In this document: one piece after another, positions 23,046 through 31,946 of the stretch
How the letters are laid out: each line of letters begins with the position of its first letter
Numbering within the stretch: the stretch's first letter is position 1
Origin: an uncultured Pelagibacteraceae bacterium
GTDB taxonomy: Bacteria > Pseudomonadota > Alphaproteobacteria > Pelagibacterales > AG-422-B15
Reading direction: 5' to 3'
NCBI GenBank assembly: GCA_902544525.1
Contig: CACCCN010000002.1
Location: forward strand, 162,502 to 226,501
Length of the DNA stretch: 64,000 nucleotides
The notes under the pieces: model-generated
The model's input: the letters and a program-made list of their open reading frames with translations, nothing else
What the model was told of the DNA's origin: nothing
Databases searched by the model: none
Position numbers and translations under genes: made by a program

Positions 23046-23447
23046 TTAAAATTTTTTACTTTTTAAAATTTTTTGGATAATTTTTCTACTTGCTGGCAGC
23101 ATATTACAATCATTAAGCATTGCCTTATCTACCCATTTAATTCTTTGCTTTTCCATACCTTTAACTTTTCCTTGCCACTTGTTAGCAAAATAAACTTGCA
23201 TTGATAGAAAATAGTTAGGGTATTGATAAAAAATATTCATTAAAAACTGTAGGTTCTTAATTTCTATTTGAACTCCAAGTTCTTCATTTATTTCCCTAAC
23301 AGCAGCAGCATTGAATTGCTCAAAGTTTTTTACTTTGCCACCTGGAAACTCCCAAAAACCTTCCATGAATTTACCACTCGGTCTTTGTGTAATAAGAACT
23401 TTTCTTTTATTGGTTATAATTACACAAGAGCAAAATAAAACTCTCAT
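23046..23447 (-). CDS. mutT: NUDIX hydrolase, MutT-type
   Basis: 133 aa. It carries a full Nudix box 'GGKVKNFEQFNAAAVREINEELGV' pattern (Gx5Ex7REUxEExGU; here Phe-Glu at the first acidic position), preceded by 'GFWEFPGGK'. It probably hydrolyses 8-oxo-dGTP to avoid mutation. Its ATG overlaps the argJ stop (23444-23447), an alphaproteobacterial argJ-mutT pairing. Confidence 0.9.
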   Translation of the reverse strand: MRVLFCSCVIITNKRKVLITQRPSGKFMEGFWEFPGGKVKNFEQFNAAAVREINEELGVQIEIKNLQFLMNIFYQYPNYFLSMQVYFANKWQGKVKGMEKQRIKWVDKAMLNDCNMLPASRKIIQKILKSKKF

Positions 23448-24673
23448 GTTTTATAGGAAGCATTAATTCTGACATAATCGTAAGAGTAATCGCAAGTCAT
23501 CATTTTAGCGGTACCTTTGCCTATACCTAAATCAATAGAAATTATTATTTGATCATTTTTCATATAATTTTTAAGCTTTAATTCATTATATGCTGGACTT
23601 TGAGTTCCATTTTTTGCCACTATTTCTCTACCAATTTTGATTTTTAGCTTTTTTTTATTTATTGGCTCTCTTGATTTACCAATTGCCATAACAATTCTTC
23701 CCCAATTTGGATCCTCACCATAGATCGCAGTTTTAACTAAAGGTGATTGGGCTACAGAACGCGCGATGCTTTTTGCAGAATTAGTATTTTTTGCACCACT
23801 TACACTTATATTTACCAACTTTGTAGCTCCCTCTCCATCTCTTACTATTTGTTCAGATAAATTGCCCATAATAGTTTTTAATTTAAGCACAAAATCTTTT
23901 AACTTTCTGTCATTTTTGTTTTTTATATTTTTATGCTTAGATGCGTTCGTACTTATAAGCATTACAGTATCATTGGTAGATTCATCACCATCAACACTAA
24001 TAGTATTAAAAGTTTCCTCGTTTATTTCTGATAAAATAGATTGAAGCACTGATCTATTAATATTTGCGTCAGTAAAAATAAATCCAAGCATAGTGGCCAT
24101 ATTTGGCGCAATCATTCCAGAGCCCTTAGCAATACCTTTTATAGTCACTTTTTTGCCATCAATCATTGCGCTAGCTTCACTAACTTTAGGAAAAGTATCA
24201 GTTGTCATAATGGCTTTTGCGGCATTAAGCCAATTTGACTTTTTAGCTTTATCAAATTTTGATACTGCATTAATTATTTTTTTAAATGGAAAAGGTTCTC
24301 CAATAACACCTGTAGAAGCAACAAATATTTTATTAGAAAGAATATCAAATTTTTGACCAATAAAATTAACCAATTTGTGCATAGCTTTTGCTCCTGCATC
24401 ACCTGTAAATGTATTAGCATTTCCAGAGTTTATAATTATTGCTTTGACTTTTCCTTTTTTTAAATTTTTTTCATTCCAATCCAAGGTGATAGATCTTGTT
24501 TTTGATTGTGTAAAAACTTCTGCAATACTAAATTCTTCATCAAATAGAAAAAAAAGAACGTCCAGTCTAGAGTTTTTATATAAATTAGCTGTATAGGTAT
24601 AAATATTAATACCTGGAATCGGTCCCATTGATTTTATCTTCTTTGGAGCTAGTGGTGATACTTTATTTTTCAT
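23444..24673 (-). CDS. argJ: Bifunctional ornithine acetyltransferase / N-acetylglutamate synthase
   Basis: 409 aa. The self-cleavage site that yields alpha and beta chains is in 'APNMATMLGFIFTDA' (Ala-Thr, about residue 192); 'INSGNANTFTGDAG' and 'GEDPNWGRI' are further family blocks. It recycles the acetyl group between N-acetylornithine and glutamate in arginine synthesis. Divergent from secA with a shared 128-bp intergenic region. Confidence 0.95.
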   Translation of the reverse strand: MKNKVSPLAPKKIKSMGPIPGINIYTYTANLYKNSRLDVLFFLFDEEFSIAEVFTQSKTRSITLDWNEKNLKKGKVKAIIINSGNANTFTGDAGAKAMHKLVNFIGQKFDILSNKIFVASTGVIGEPFPFKKIINAVSKFDKAKKSNWLNAAKAIMTTDTFPKVSEASAMIDGKKVTIKGIAKGSGMIAPNMATMLGFIFTDANINRSVLQSILSEINEETFNTISVDGDESTNDTVMLISTNASKHKNIKNKNDRKLKDFVLKLKTIMGNLSEQIVRDGEGATKLVNISVSGAKNTNSAKSIARSVAQSPLVKTAIYGEDPNWGRIVMAIGKSREPINKKKLKIKIGREIVAKNGTQSPAYNELKLKNYMKNDQIIISIDLGIGKGTAKMMTCDYSYDYVRINASYKT

Positions 24674-24732
24674 TGTGTCTTTTGGCCTTTTTATTGTTTT
24701 TTTTAGCTAATAACTCTATGAGCGTTGATTAT

Positions 24733-24761
24733 TTGACAATGTTGTTGCAAGGTTTAAAAGT
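24733..24761 (+). promoter_or_regulatory. Possible secA promoter
   Basis: TTGACA (24733-24738) is a perfect -35. After 16-17 bp comes TAAAAG/AAAAGT, a weak -10. It lies ~40 bp upstream of the secA ATG. By-eye call only. Confidence 0.35.
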
Positions 24762-24801
24762 AATATCATTTTAAACTAATTTAGATTTATACTAAACTAT
24801 A

Positions 24802-27408
24802 ATGGCAAATTTATCCTCTTTTTTAGGCTCAATTTTTAGTCCTTACAATAAAAATAAATTAAAGAAATTTCAGGCCATAGTTAAAGAAATTAATGAAGTA
24901 GAAGCTCAATACGAAGGCAAGAGTCAATCTGAATTAATTCAGATTACTAATAAAATGAAGACTGATTATCAAGATGGTGTTGAATTAGATCAAATGCTTG
25001 TTCCAGCGTTTGCACTTGTAAGAGAAGCAGCAAAGCAAACTTTAAATCAGAGACATTTTGATGTTCAGCTGTTGGGAGGGTTAGTTCTTCATAACGGTGC
25101 CATAGCTGAAATGAAAACAGGAGAGGGAAAAACATTAGTTTCAACATTACCTGCTTTCCTAAATGCACTTAGTGGTAAAGGTGTACACATAGTTACTGTA
25201 AACGAATATTTAGCTAAAAGAGATTCTGAATGGATGGGGAGAGTTTTTAAATACTTAGGATTATCAGTTGGTTGTATTTCAAATGATGTGAAAACAAATG
25301 CTGAAAGAAAAGCAATGTATGAGTGTGATATAACCTATGGCACAAATAATGAATTTGGTTTTGATTATTTGCGTGACAATCTAAAGCTTCAAAAAATGCA
25401 TATGGTACAACGTAATCACAACTTTTGTATTGTTGATGAGGTTGATAGTATTTTAATTGATGAGTCAAGAACACCTCTAGTTATTTCAGGCGCTATTGAA
25501 GATAAGACAACATTATATAAAACTATAGATAGTTTAATTCCTAGCTTGAAACCAGAGGATTATGAAATTGACGAAAAATCTAAATCAATCAGTCTCTCAG
25601 AAATAGGCACAGATTCTGTTGAAAGGATCCTATCTGGAAAAAGTATTATGAAATCAGACTCACTATATGATGTTGAGAATGTTGCAGTAGTACATCACAT
25701 CAATCAAGGATTACGAGCCCATAAACTTTTTGAAAAAGATACTGATTATATTGTAAAAGATGGTCAAATTATCATTATTGACGAATTTACTGGAAGAATG
25801 ATGGAGGGAAGACGTTACGGTGATGGACTACATCAAGCAATAGAAGCAAAAGAGCGGGTTGCTGTTCAAAGCGAAAGTCAAACAGTTGCATCAATTACTT
25901 ATCAAAATTATTTTAGGCTATATGACAAGATTTCTGGTATGACTGGAACGGCATTAACTGAAGCAGAAGAATTTGCAGACATTTATGCTCTATCTGTTTT
26001 TGATATTCCAACTAATCAGCCGGTTACAAGAATAGACCAACAAGATGTTATATATCGGACATCGAATGAAAAATACGATGCTATTGTAAATCAAGTCTTG
26101 GATTGTAATAAAAAAAGTCAACCAGTCTTAATTGGTACAACAAGTATTGAAAAATCTGAAAAAATATCAAAAATTTTAAGTAAACAAAAAATTAAGCACA
26201 ACGTTTTGAATGCAAAACATCATGAAAAAGAAGCAGAGATTATTTCAAATGCTGGTTATCCTGGTGCAGTTACTATTGCAACTAACATGGCTGGACGAGG
26301 AACAGATATCCAACTAGGTGGTAATTTAGAATTTAGCTTGAATAAAAAAAATCAAAATATTGACGAAAATGAATTAATACAAGCAATTAAAAAAAATAAA
26401 GAACAGGTAATCGACTCTGGTGGTCTTTACGTAATTGGTAGTGAAAGACATGAAAGTAGACGCATCGATAACCAATTAAGGGGTAGATCTGGACGTCAAG
26501 GTGATCCAGGTGAAACAAAGTTTTTTCTTAGTTTGGAAGATGACTTAATGAGAATTTTTGGGTCTGATAAGATGGATGGAATGCTAAAATCATTAGGTTT
26601 ATCGGAAGGTGAGTCTATTCAACATTCTTGGATAACAAAAGCATTAGAGCGTGCGCAAAAAAAGGTTGAGGGTAGAAACTTCGATATAAGAAAAACATTA
26701 TTAAAATTTGATGATGTATTAAACGATCAAAGAAAGAATATTTTTGAACAACGTCTTGACTTAATGGATACGGAAGAAATTACCGAAACTATTAATGAAA
26801 TGCAGTATGATACTATCGATGAATTTTTAGATGAACATATACCTAAAGATTCCTATGTAGATCAATGGAATATTGATGGTTTAGAAGGTGATATTAAGAA
26901 TTATCTTGCAGGTATTTCAAATATTAAAACACTTGCTGAACAAGATGGATTTGATAAGGAGCAACTAAGGGAACACTTGTATGGTTTAGTTAGAAAAAAA
27001 TCTTCTAAAAGAGCAGAAGGTCATTCAAAAGAATCAGTAGAAAATTTAGAGAGAATGGTTTTGTTGAGAATTTTGGATGATAAATGGAAAGATCATATTA
27101 ATAATCTTGAGCAACTTAGACAAACTATTGGACTTAGGGGCTACGGACAAAGAGATCCTCTCAATGAATATAAAAATGAGTCATTTGCATTATTCGAAGG
27201 TCTATTAACAAATTTAAAAACCGATGTAACAAAAACCTTTTCAAGGATAGTCATCAAAGAGTCAAGCGAGGTGAATAATAGTGAAGAGAATTTTATTGAA
27301 GGTCCAAGTCAGGAACAAAAGCTTCAAAAGAAAGAAAAGGTGCCTAGGAATGCTCCTTGCCCGTGTGGTTCAGGCAAAAAATTCAAACATTGTTGCGGTA
27401 AAATTTAA
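24802..27408 (+). CDS. secA: Protein translocase subunit SecA
   Basis: 868 aa. Walker A 'EMKTGEGKTLVS' (about residues 104-115), DEAD-type box 'IVDEVDSILIDESRTP', arginine finger region 'GRSGRQGDPGETKFFLS', and a C-terminal zinc motif 'CPCGSGKKFKHCC'. It is the ATPase that drives preproteins through SecYEG; the C-terminal zinc tail binds SecB and lipid. Full length for an alphaproteobacterial SecA. Apparently monocistronic. Confidence 0.98.
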   Translation: MANLSSFLGSIFSPYNKNKLKKFQAIVKEINEVEAQYEGKSQSELIQITNKMKTDYQDGVELDQMLVPAFALVREAAKQTLNQRHFDVQLLGGLVLHNGAIAEMKTGEGKTLVSTLPAFLNALSGKGVHIVTVNEYLAKRDSEWMGRVFKYLGLSVGCISNDVKTNAERKAMYECDITYGTNNEFGFDYLRDNLKLQKMHMVQRNHNFCIVDEVDSILIDESRTPLVISGAIEDKTTLYKTIDSLIPSLKPEDYEIDEKSKSISLSEIGTDSVERILSGKSIMKSDSLYDVENVAVVHHINQGLRAHKLFEKDTDYIVKDGQIIIIDEFTGRMMEGRRYGDGLHQAIEAKERVAVQSESQTVASITYQNYFRLYDKISGMTGTALTEAEEFADIYALSVFDIPTNQPVTRIDQQDVIYRTSNEKYDAIVNQVLDCNKKSQPVLIGTTSIEKSEKISKILSKQKIKHNVLNAKHHEKEAEIISNAGYPGAVTIATNMAGRGTDIQLGGNLEFSLNKKNQNIDENELIQAIKKNKEQVIDSGGLYVIGSERHESRRIDNQLRGRSGRQGDPGETKFFLSLEDDLMRIFGSDKMDGMLKSLGLSEGESIQHSWITKALERAQKKVEGRNFDIRKTLLKFDDVLNDQRKNIFEQRLDLMDTEEITETINEMQYDTIDEFLDEHIPKDSYVDQWNIDGLEGDIKNYLAGISNIKTLAEQDGFDKEQLREHLYGLVRKKSSKRAEGHSKESVENLERMVLLRILDDKWKDHINNLEQLRQTIGLRGYGQRDPLNEYKNESFALFEGLLTNLKTDVTKTFSRIVIKESSEVNNSEENFIEGPSQEQKLQKKEKVPRNAPCPCGSGKKFKHCCGKI

Positions 27409-27423
27409 TTAATGACTAAAACA

Positions 27424-27494
27424 TTATCTCGGGATACCTAAAAAGATTTAGTGAGCATAGCATTAATTGCTATGATTATAATAACCCGAGATAA
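27424..27494. other. Three-stem structured intergenic element
   Basis: A perfect 10-bp inverted repeat, TTATCTCGGG (27424-27433) and CCCGAGATAA (27485-27494), encloses two hairpins: CTAAA/TTTAG with loop AAGA (27438-27451) and CATAGCA/TGCTATG with loop TTAAT (27456-27474). The result is a potential three-way junction. It sits 15 bp after secA and 16 bp after the convergent csp gene. No clear T-tract follows on either strand, so a simple intrinsic terminator is not obvious. It could be a bidirectional terminator, an mRNA-stabilising 3' structure or a small RNA. Confidence 0.6.
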
Positions 27495-27510
27495 ATAATA
27501 AGCTTATTGA

Positions 27511-27717
27511 CTATTCAACAACACTTAAGTTTACGGCAGATTCTTTACCTTTATTCTCTGCCATTTCATATTCTACTTTTTGGCCTTCATCTAGTCCACT
27601 AAGACCAGCTTTTTCAAGAGCTGAAATATGAACGAATACATCCTTGTCGCCACCTTCAGGTGCGATAAAGCCATATCCTTTTTTAGTGTTGAACCACTTA
27701 ACAGTACCTATTGCCAT
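27511..27717 (-). CDS. Cold-shock family protein
   Basis: 68 aa single CSD. RNP1 is 'KGYGFIAPE' and RNP2 is 'DVFVHISAL'; '[14 protein letters not shown]' is the classic start. It binds single-stranded RNA/DNA and acts as an RNA chaperone. Its leader holds a strong hairpin (27747-27773), suggesting control at the RNA level. An AGGAAT sequence precedes the ATG. Confidence 0.95.
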   Translation of the reverse strand: MAIGTVKWFNTKKGYGFIAPEGGDKDVFVHISALEKAGLSGLDEGQKVEYEMAENKGKESAVNLSVVE

Positions 27718-27746
27718 TATTTATTCCTTTATTTTTATTTATTAGT

Positions 27747-27773
27747 GTCTCATTAGCCACACAGCTAAGAGAC
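27747..27773 (-). promoter_or_regulatory. Hairpin in the cold-shock gene leader
   Basis: On the minus strand GTCTC-TTAGC and GCTAA-T-GAGAC pair as a 10-bp stem with one bulge and a 6-nt loop, ~30 nt before the csp ATG. Cold-shock mRNAs often carry structured, temperature-sensitive leaders. Alternatively it is read on the plus strand, where TTTT follows, as a terminator. The rest of 27774-27973 is A/T-rich with nothing I can name. Confidence 0.45.
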
Positions 27774-27973
27774 TTTTAATTATAAAATTGATACCAATAG
27801 AAAAATTAATCAAATAGAGAATAAAAAAAAGGATTAAGATTATAGAAATAATTTTGCCTTTTATTAGGTTCTGCTAAATATGTAAAATTTTTTTCTCCAG
27901 AGGAACAAAATTAATAATCAATTGCAGTTATATAATTGATAAACAAAAATAGCAATTTTTTAAAATAATATAA

Positions 27974-28921
27974 TTAATTGTTTTTGTTTAGATTTAGAAA
28001 GGTAAATACGTTTTCTGAGTTATTTTTCCACCAATTAAGGCCCATTTTCTTAATATTTTCTAAGTTTTTTTCTGAATAATCATCTAAATTCCAATTTATA
28101 TTTTCAGCTGCAGAATTTATTCTTAAATAATCTTTACCAATTAAATCTTTTAATATTTCATGATCGGCATGTGACTCTAGCAATATTCCTAATATATCAT
28201 TAGCTAACCAACCAAAAGGTCCCCAGGTTGAACTATCTTCACCGCTTAAATTTTTTACATGCATGCCCGTGCCCACGCTAAAGACTTTTATTTTTTCTGT
28301 TTCAAAATATTTCCTTGCTTCATTATAGCCAACTAGACATGGATTATTTGCAACAACTCCACCATCTATTAACCATGAACCATCTTCAACTTGTACTGTA
28401 GGATAATATAAGGGAGCTGCTGAAGTAGCATTAATAGCACTTATGACTCTTATGTTCCTGTCATTATAACTGGAAAGTACTCTCGGTTTTCTATCTTCAA
28501 CATCATAACTCAATACTGCAATAGGTTTTTCGCTATCACTTATAAGTTTATTTCCAAAATATCTCTCTAATAACTCTGTTCTAGACTCATTATTATATTT
28601 AGGCTTGGTTGTTAAAAAAAAATTTTTTGTCCAAAACGACCCCTTCATGCTCATCGCTAAATTATCTTGAGACCAAAAATCCTCTAGGTCATTCGCACTT
28701 GTTTTATTAATGACTAAGTGCATAGCACTTAAACCACCAGCACTCGTACCAATAAAAAAATCAAATAAGTCAAAAATTTTTTTACCACTTATCTTCTCTA
28801 ACTCTTTAAGAAATATAACAGTAGCCAGCCCACGAACACCGCCTCCATCTAGAGATAAAACTAGTTTATGGTCATCTTCTAATTTCTTAGATTTAAATAA
28901 GTTTAGTAATTCTTTTAACAT
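27974..28921 (-). CDS. Patatin-like phospholipase
   Basis: 315 aa. The oxyanion-hole motif is 'DGGGVRGLAT' (about 25-34), the nucleophile elbow 'GTSAGG' (about 60-65) and the catalytic Asp motif 'DGGVVANNP' (about 189), so the Ser-Asp dyad is intact. It is an acyl hydrolase on phospholipids or lipid esters. No signal peptide, so cytoplasmic or injected. Monocistronic, divergent from azlC. Similarity to CBASS-type patatin effectors was considered, but no cyclase gene is nearby. Confidence 0.88.
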   Translation of the reverse strand: MLKELLNLFKSKKLEDDHKLVLSLDGGGVRGLATVIFLKELEKISGKKIFDLFDFFIGTSAGGLSAMHLVINKTSANDLEDFWSQDNLAMSMKGSFWTKNFFLTTKPKYNNESRTELLERYFGNKLISDSEKPIAVLSYDVEDRKPRVLSSYNDRNIRVISAINATSAAPLYYPTVQVEDGSWLIDGGVVANNPCLVGYNEARKYFETEKIKVFSVGTGMHVKNLSGEDSSTWGPFGWLANDILGILLESHADHEILKDLIGKDYLRINSAAENINWNLDDYSEKNLENIKKMGLNWWKNNSENVFTFLNLNKNN

Positions 28922-28973
28922 GATATAATTCTAACTTGATTAATTTAATAATTTTATAAAAAAACTTCACATT

Positions 28974-29675
28974 ATGGCAACTAAATCCAGCGAACTTTTT
29001 AGGGGTGCAAAAGATATTTTACCTCATCACTTGGGAGTTTTTCCGTTTGGGCTTGTCTTTGGCGTTTTAGCTATTGCAAGTGGTCTTTCCCCACTTGAAG
29101 CAATATTAATGTCTTCAATTGTTTTTGGTGGTGCAAGTCAAATCGTTTTTGTGCAATTATGGTCAGCAGGAGTTCCGCCATTTATTGTTGGAACTTCTGT
29201 AAGTATCGTTAATTTAAGACACGTTTTGTACAGCGCATCTTTATCTCAATATATAAAAAATTTACCTTTAGTATGGAGATTAATATTAGCTTACTTTCTA
29301 ACAGATCAAACTTATGCCAATGGATTAAATCATTATCGATCCAATCAACTATCAAAGTATGATCATTATTATTTTCTTGGAAGTGGTTTAGCTCTATGGT
29401 CAGGATGGCAGATTGCTACAATTTTTGGTGTCTTGGGAGCAACTATTATTCCCAGTGAATGGTCTTTAACTTTTGCTATATCGTTAACTTTTATAGCAAT
29501 TGTAGCACCAATGATAAAAAGATTTTCAGATGTTGCTGCATGTATAACTACAGGAATTTTGGCTATCATTTTGCAACCTTTGCCATGGAAGTTATGGCTT
29601 ATTGCTGCTGGCTTTGGTGGTATTCTTATAGGTTGGTTTATAAATTATTTAATGAAAGAGGGTAAAAATAAATGA
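28974..29675 (+). CDS. azlC: AzlC family branched-chain amino acid exporter, large subunit
   Basis: 233 aa polytopic membrane protein. The signature is 'GVFPFGLVFGVLAIASGLSPLEAI' followed by 'SIVFGGASQIVFVQLW', and 'VNLRHVLYSASL' is a family hallmark. AzlC/AzlD (YgaZ/YgaH) export branched-chain or other small amino acids. It overlaps azlD by 4 bp (ATGA). Confidence 0.93.
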   Translation: MATKSSELFRGAKDILPHHLGVFPFGLVFGVLAIASGLSPLEAILMSSIVFGGASQIVFVQLWSAGVPPFIVGTSVSIVNLRHVLYSASLSQYIKNLPLVWRLILAYFLTDQTYANGLNHYRSNQLSKYDHYYFLGSGLALWSGWQIATIFGVLGATIIPSEWSLTFAISLTFIAIVAPMIKRFSDVAACITTGILAIILQPLPWKLWLIAAGFGGILIGWFINYLMKEGKNK

Positions 29676-29986
29676 TTTGGCTTATTATGATATACGCCGG
29701 TTTTTTAACTTACCTCACGAGATTTTCTATGTTCAGCAAATCATTCGCACGTTGGTTGCCTGGCTGGATTGAAACTCCATTATATTATGTGCCTATCACA
29801 ATGCTTACTGCAATAATAGTTCCTGAGGTTCTGTTAATAGAAGGCTCTCTAAATTTTTCTCTATCTGAAAATTTACGTTTAATAGCCGCAAGTTTTGCGA
29901 TTGTAGTAGCGCTTATAACGAGAAGTGTTTTTATAACAATTTTATCGGGATTGATTTGTTTGTGGATTTTACAATGGCTATTTTAA
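29672..29986 (+). CDS. azlD: AzlD family exporter, small subunit
   Basis: 104 aa with about four membrane segments. 'YAGFLTYLTRFSMF' near the N terminus, a 'YVPITMLTAIIVPE' block, and pairing with azlC identify it. Partner of AzlC in the inner membrane. Confidence 0.92.
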   Translation: MIWLIMIYAGFLTYLTRFSMFSKSFARWLPGWIETPLYYVPITMLTAIIVPEVLLIEGSLNFSLSENLRLIAASFAIVVALITRSVFITILSGLICLWILQWLF

Positions 29987-30030
29987 CAAATTTATGGACA
30001 AAATTTGAATTTACATTAGTTATTTAGAAT

Positions 30031-30423
30031 ATGAATGAAACAACCGAATATACTTTCTTAGGCCAGAGAATGGAAAATATCTCTATAATATATGGAGTTT
30101 TTCTAATTTTATGGGGGACAGGTGTAAGTTACTTAAGCTCAAGTGACTCAATTACTTCTTATATTCCATCTATGTTTGGAGTGCCTATATTAATCTTGGG
30201 AATACTAACAATTATGTTTCCTAGTAGAAAAAAATTGCTAATGCATATAGTGGTTTCTCTTGGGTTAATAGTATTTTTAGGAGGGCTTGATTTTTTTAGA
30301 AGTTTTGGGAATCTATTTGACAATTACTGGGCAGATAGTTCTAAGCTCATGATGTTGATCACTGGATTTGTCTTTACCTACCTGTGTGTAAAATCTTTTA
30401 TCTTCGCTAGAAAAAATCGATAA
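30031..30423 (+). CDS. Small integral membrane protein, unknown
   Basis: 130 aa with four predicted membrane segments ('IIYGVFLILWGTGVSYL', 'MFGVPILILGILTIMF', 'HIVVSLGLIVFLGGLDFF', 'LMMLITGFVFTYLCVKSF'). No motif known to me. It follows azlD by ~44 bp on the same strand and may be co-transcribed. It ends one base before the convergent nth stop. Confidence 0.75.
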   Translation: MNETTEYTFLGQRMENISIIYGVFLILWGTGVSYLSSSDSITSYIPSMFGVPILILGILTIMFPSRKKLLMHIVVSLGLIVFLGGLDFFRSFGNLFDNYWADSSKLMMLITGFVFTYLCVKSFIFARKNR

Positions 30424-31077
30424 TTAAGCTTTATTCGTAACAATAGGCTTCTTCCTATTTGGATAGCAAGTAGAACAAATCTTACATTCAAGTCCATAAC
30501 AGCTTCTTGCTTGACAGTACTCTCTGCCGTAAAAAATAATTTGTAAGTGAAGTTTATTCCATGATTGCCTCGGAAATAGTTTCTTTAAGTCTTTTTCAGT
30601 TTCAACAACATTTTTACCGCTTGTCAAACCCCATCTTTGGGCAAGCCTATGAATATGTGTATCTACAGGAAAAGCAGGATGGCCAAACCCTTGTGACATA
30701 ACAACACTTGCAGTTTTATGTCCAACTCCGGGAAGCTTTTCTAATTCAACAAAATCTTCAGGCACCTGCCCTTTAAATTTTTCTATTAAAATTCGTGATA
30801 GGTCATAGATTGATTTAGATTTTTTTGGCCCTAATCCACATGGCTTTATAATCTTATAAATTGTATTTAACGGAATTTTTTTCATTTGATGAGCATTATT
30901 TGCTTTTTTAAAAAGTAAGGGTGTTACTTGATTAACCCGTTCATCCGTACACTGTGCACTCAATAAAACTGCAATAAGCAATTCAAACTTATTTTTATGA
31001 TTTAGTGGTACAGGGATTTTTGGATAAATTTGATTCAATTTTTTATGAATAAAGGCAACCCGGTCTGCTTTTTTCAT
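30424..31077 (-). CDS. nth: Endonuclease III
   Basis: 217 aa. The helix-hairpin-helix 'LEKLPGVGHKTASVV' includes the catalytic Lys, and the catalytic Asp is in 'FPVDTHIHRLAQRWGL'. It is a DNA glycosylase/AP lyase for oxidised pyrimidines. The C-terminal iron-sulfur region 'YCQARSCYGLECKICSTC' has five Cys in an unusual spacing compared with the standard C-x6-C-x2-C-x5-C, so cluster ligation may differ. Confidence 0.92.
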   Translation of the reverse strand: MKKADRVAFIHKKLNQIYPKIPVPLNHKNKFELLIAVLLSAQCTDERVNQVTPLLFKKANNAHQMKKIPLNTIYKIIKPCGLGPKKSKSIYDLSRILIEKFKGQVPEDFVELEKLPGVGHKTASVVMSQGFGHPAFPVDTHIHRLAQRWGLTSGKNVVETEKDLKKLFPRQSWNKLHLQIIFYGREYCQARSCYGLECKICSTCYPNRKKPIVTNKA

Positions 31078-31082
31078 TATTT

Positions 31083-31913
31083 TTATTGATCAGGCTTCCA
31101 TTCAGGTCTGCCAACAAAACATAGAATCTTATCTTTGAATGATTTTGCTCTTCTGTAATCCTGATACATTGTAACCCAAAATTGAAATGTAATCTTTATA
31201 GGATTAAATGTTTTAACATTATCTCTTATTCCATAAACAACAGTATCTTTTTCATCAGCAAATGTTCCAAATATTCGATCCCATATAATCAAAAGGTTGC
31301 CATAATTTTTATCAATATACTCCTCATTGGACCCATGATGTACTCGATGTGATGATGGTGTAACGAATAAGTATTCCAATGGTCCAAGTCTTTTTATCCA
31401 TTGTGTGTGACTTAGTACACCCCATAAAGTTGAAATAATACCTGCAGCAGCTGTAATAATTGGATCAAAACCAATTAAAGGCATGAGCATAAAAAAAGGA
31501 ATTTTTGTTATTGGCCCAAACCAAGCCTGCCTTAATGCGACTGAAAAATTCATCTCCTCACTAGAATGATGATTCATATGTACTGCCCATAAAAATCTAA
31601 TTCTATGTGAGCAGCGATGATACCAATAATAAATAAAATCAATTGTAATAAATGTAAGCACCCATACTAATAAGGGGCTAAAAAGATCATTAATTGTTAA
31701 AAATTTAAATTGATATAAATAGATATAAAAAAATAAGATTGAACCTTTAGTTGAAAAATTAACCAAAATATTGCCAGCTAGTAAACCGTAGCCAGCCAAA
31801 CTATCTTTTAATTTATAATATCCCAAACCTTTGGCTGACGAATAAATGACCTCAGCCAAAATTAAACAAAGAACGATTGGAACACCATACTTATAAATTT
31901 CAAAATCTGCCAT
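31083..31913 (-). CDS. Sterol desaturase / fatty acid hydroxylase family protein
   Basis: 276 aa membrane di-iron enzyme. Histidine boxes are 'YYWYHRCSHRIRFLWAVH', 'MNHHSSEEMN' and 'SSHRVHHGSNEEYID', matching the FA_hydroxylase pattern HxxxH, HxxHH, HxxHH, with several membrane segments before and between. It probably hydroxylates or desaturates a membrane lipid or isoprenoid. The substrate is not inferable; nth is on the same strand 5 bp downstream. Confidence 0.88.
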   Translation of the reverse strand: MADFEIYKYGVPIVLCLILAEVIYSSAKGLGYYKLKDSLAGYGLLAGNILVNFSTKGSILFFYIYLYQFKFLTINDLFSPLLVWVLTFITIDFIYYWYHRCSHRIRFLWAVHMNHHSSEEMNFSVALRQAWFGPITKIPFFMLMPLIGFDPIITAAAGIISTLWGVLSHTQWIKRLGPLEYLFVTPSSHRVHHGSNEEYIDKNYGNLLIIWDRIFGTFADEKDTVVYGIRDNVKTFNPIKITFQFWVTMYQDYRRAKSFKDKILCFVGRPEWKPDQ

Positions 31914-31946
31914 ACACTGAAGTTATAACCTAATTTAAATAGCAAA

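Noticed and set aside
27974-28921. Patatin as an anti-phage (CBASS) effector
   Set aside because: No nucleotidyltransferase or ancillary gene is adjacent; neighbours are housekeeping or transport genes.
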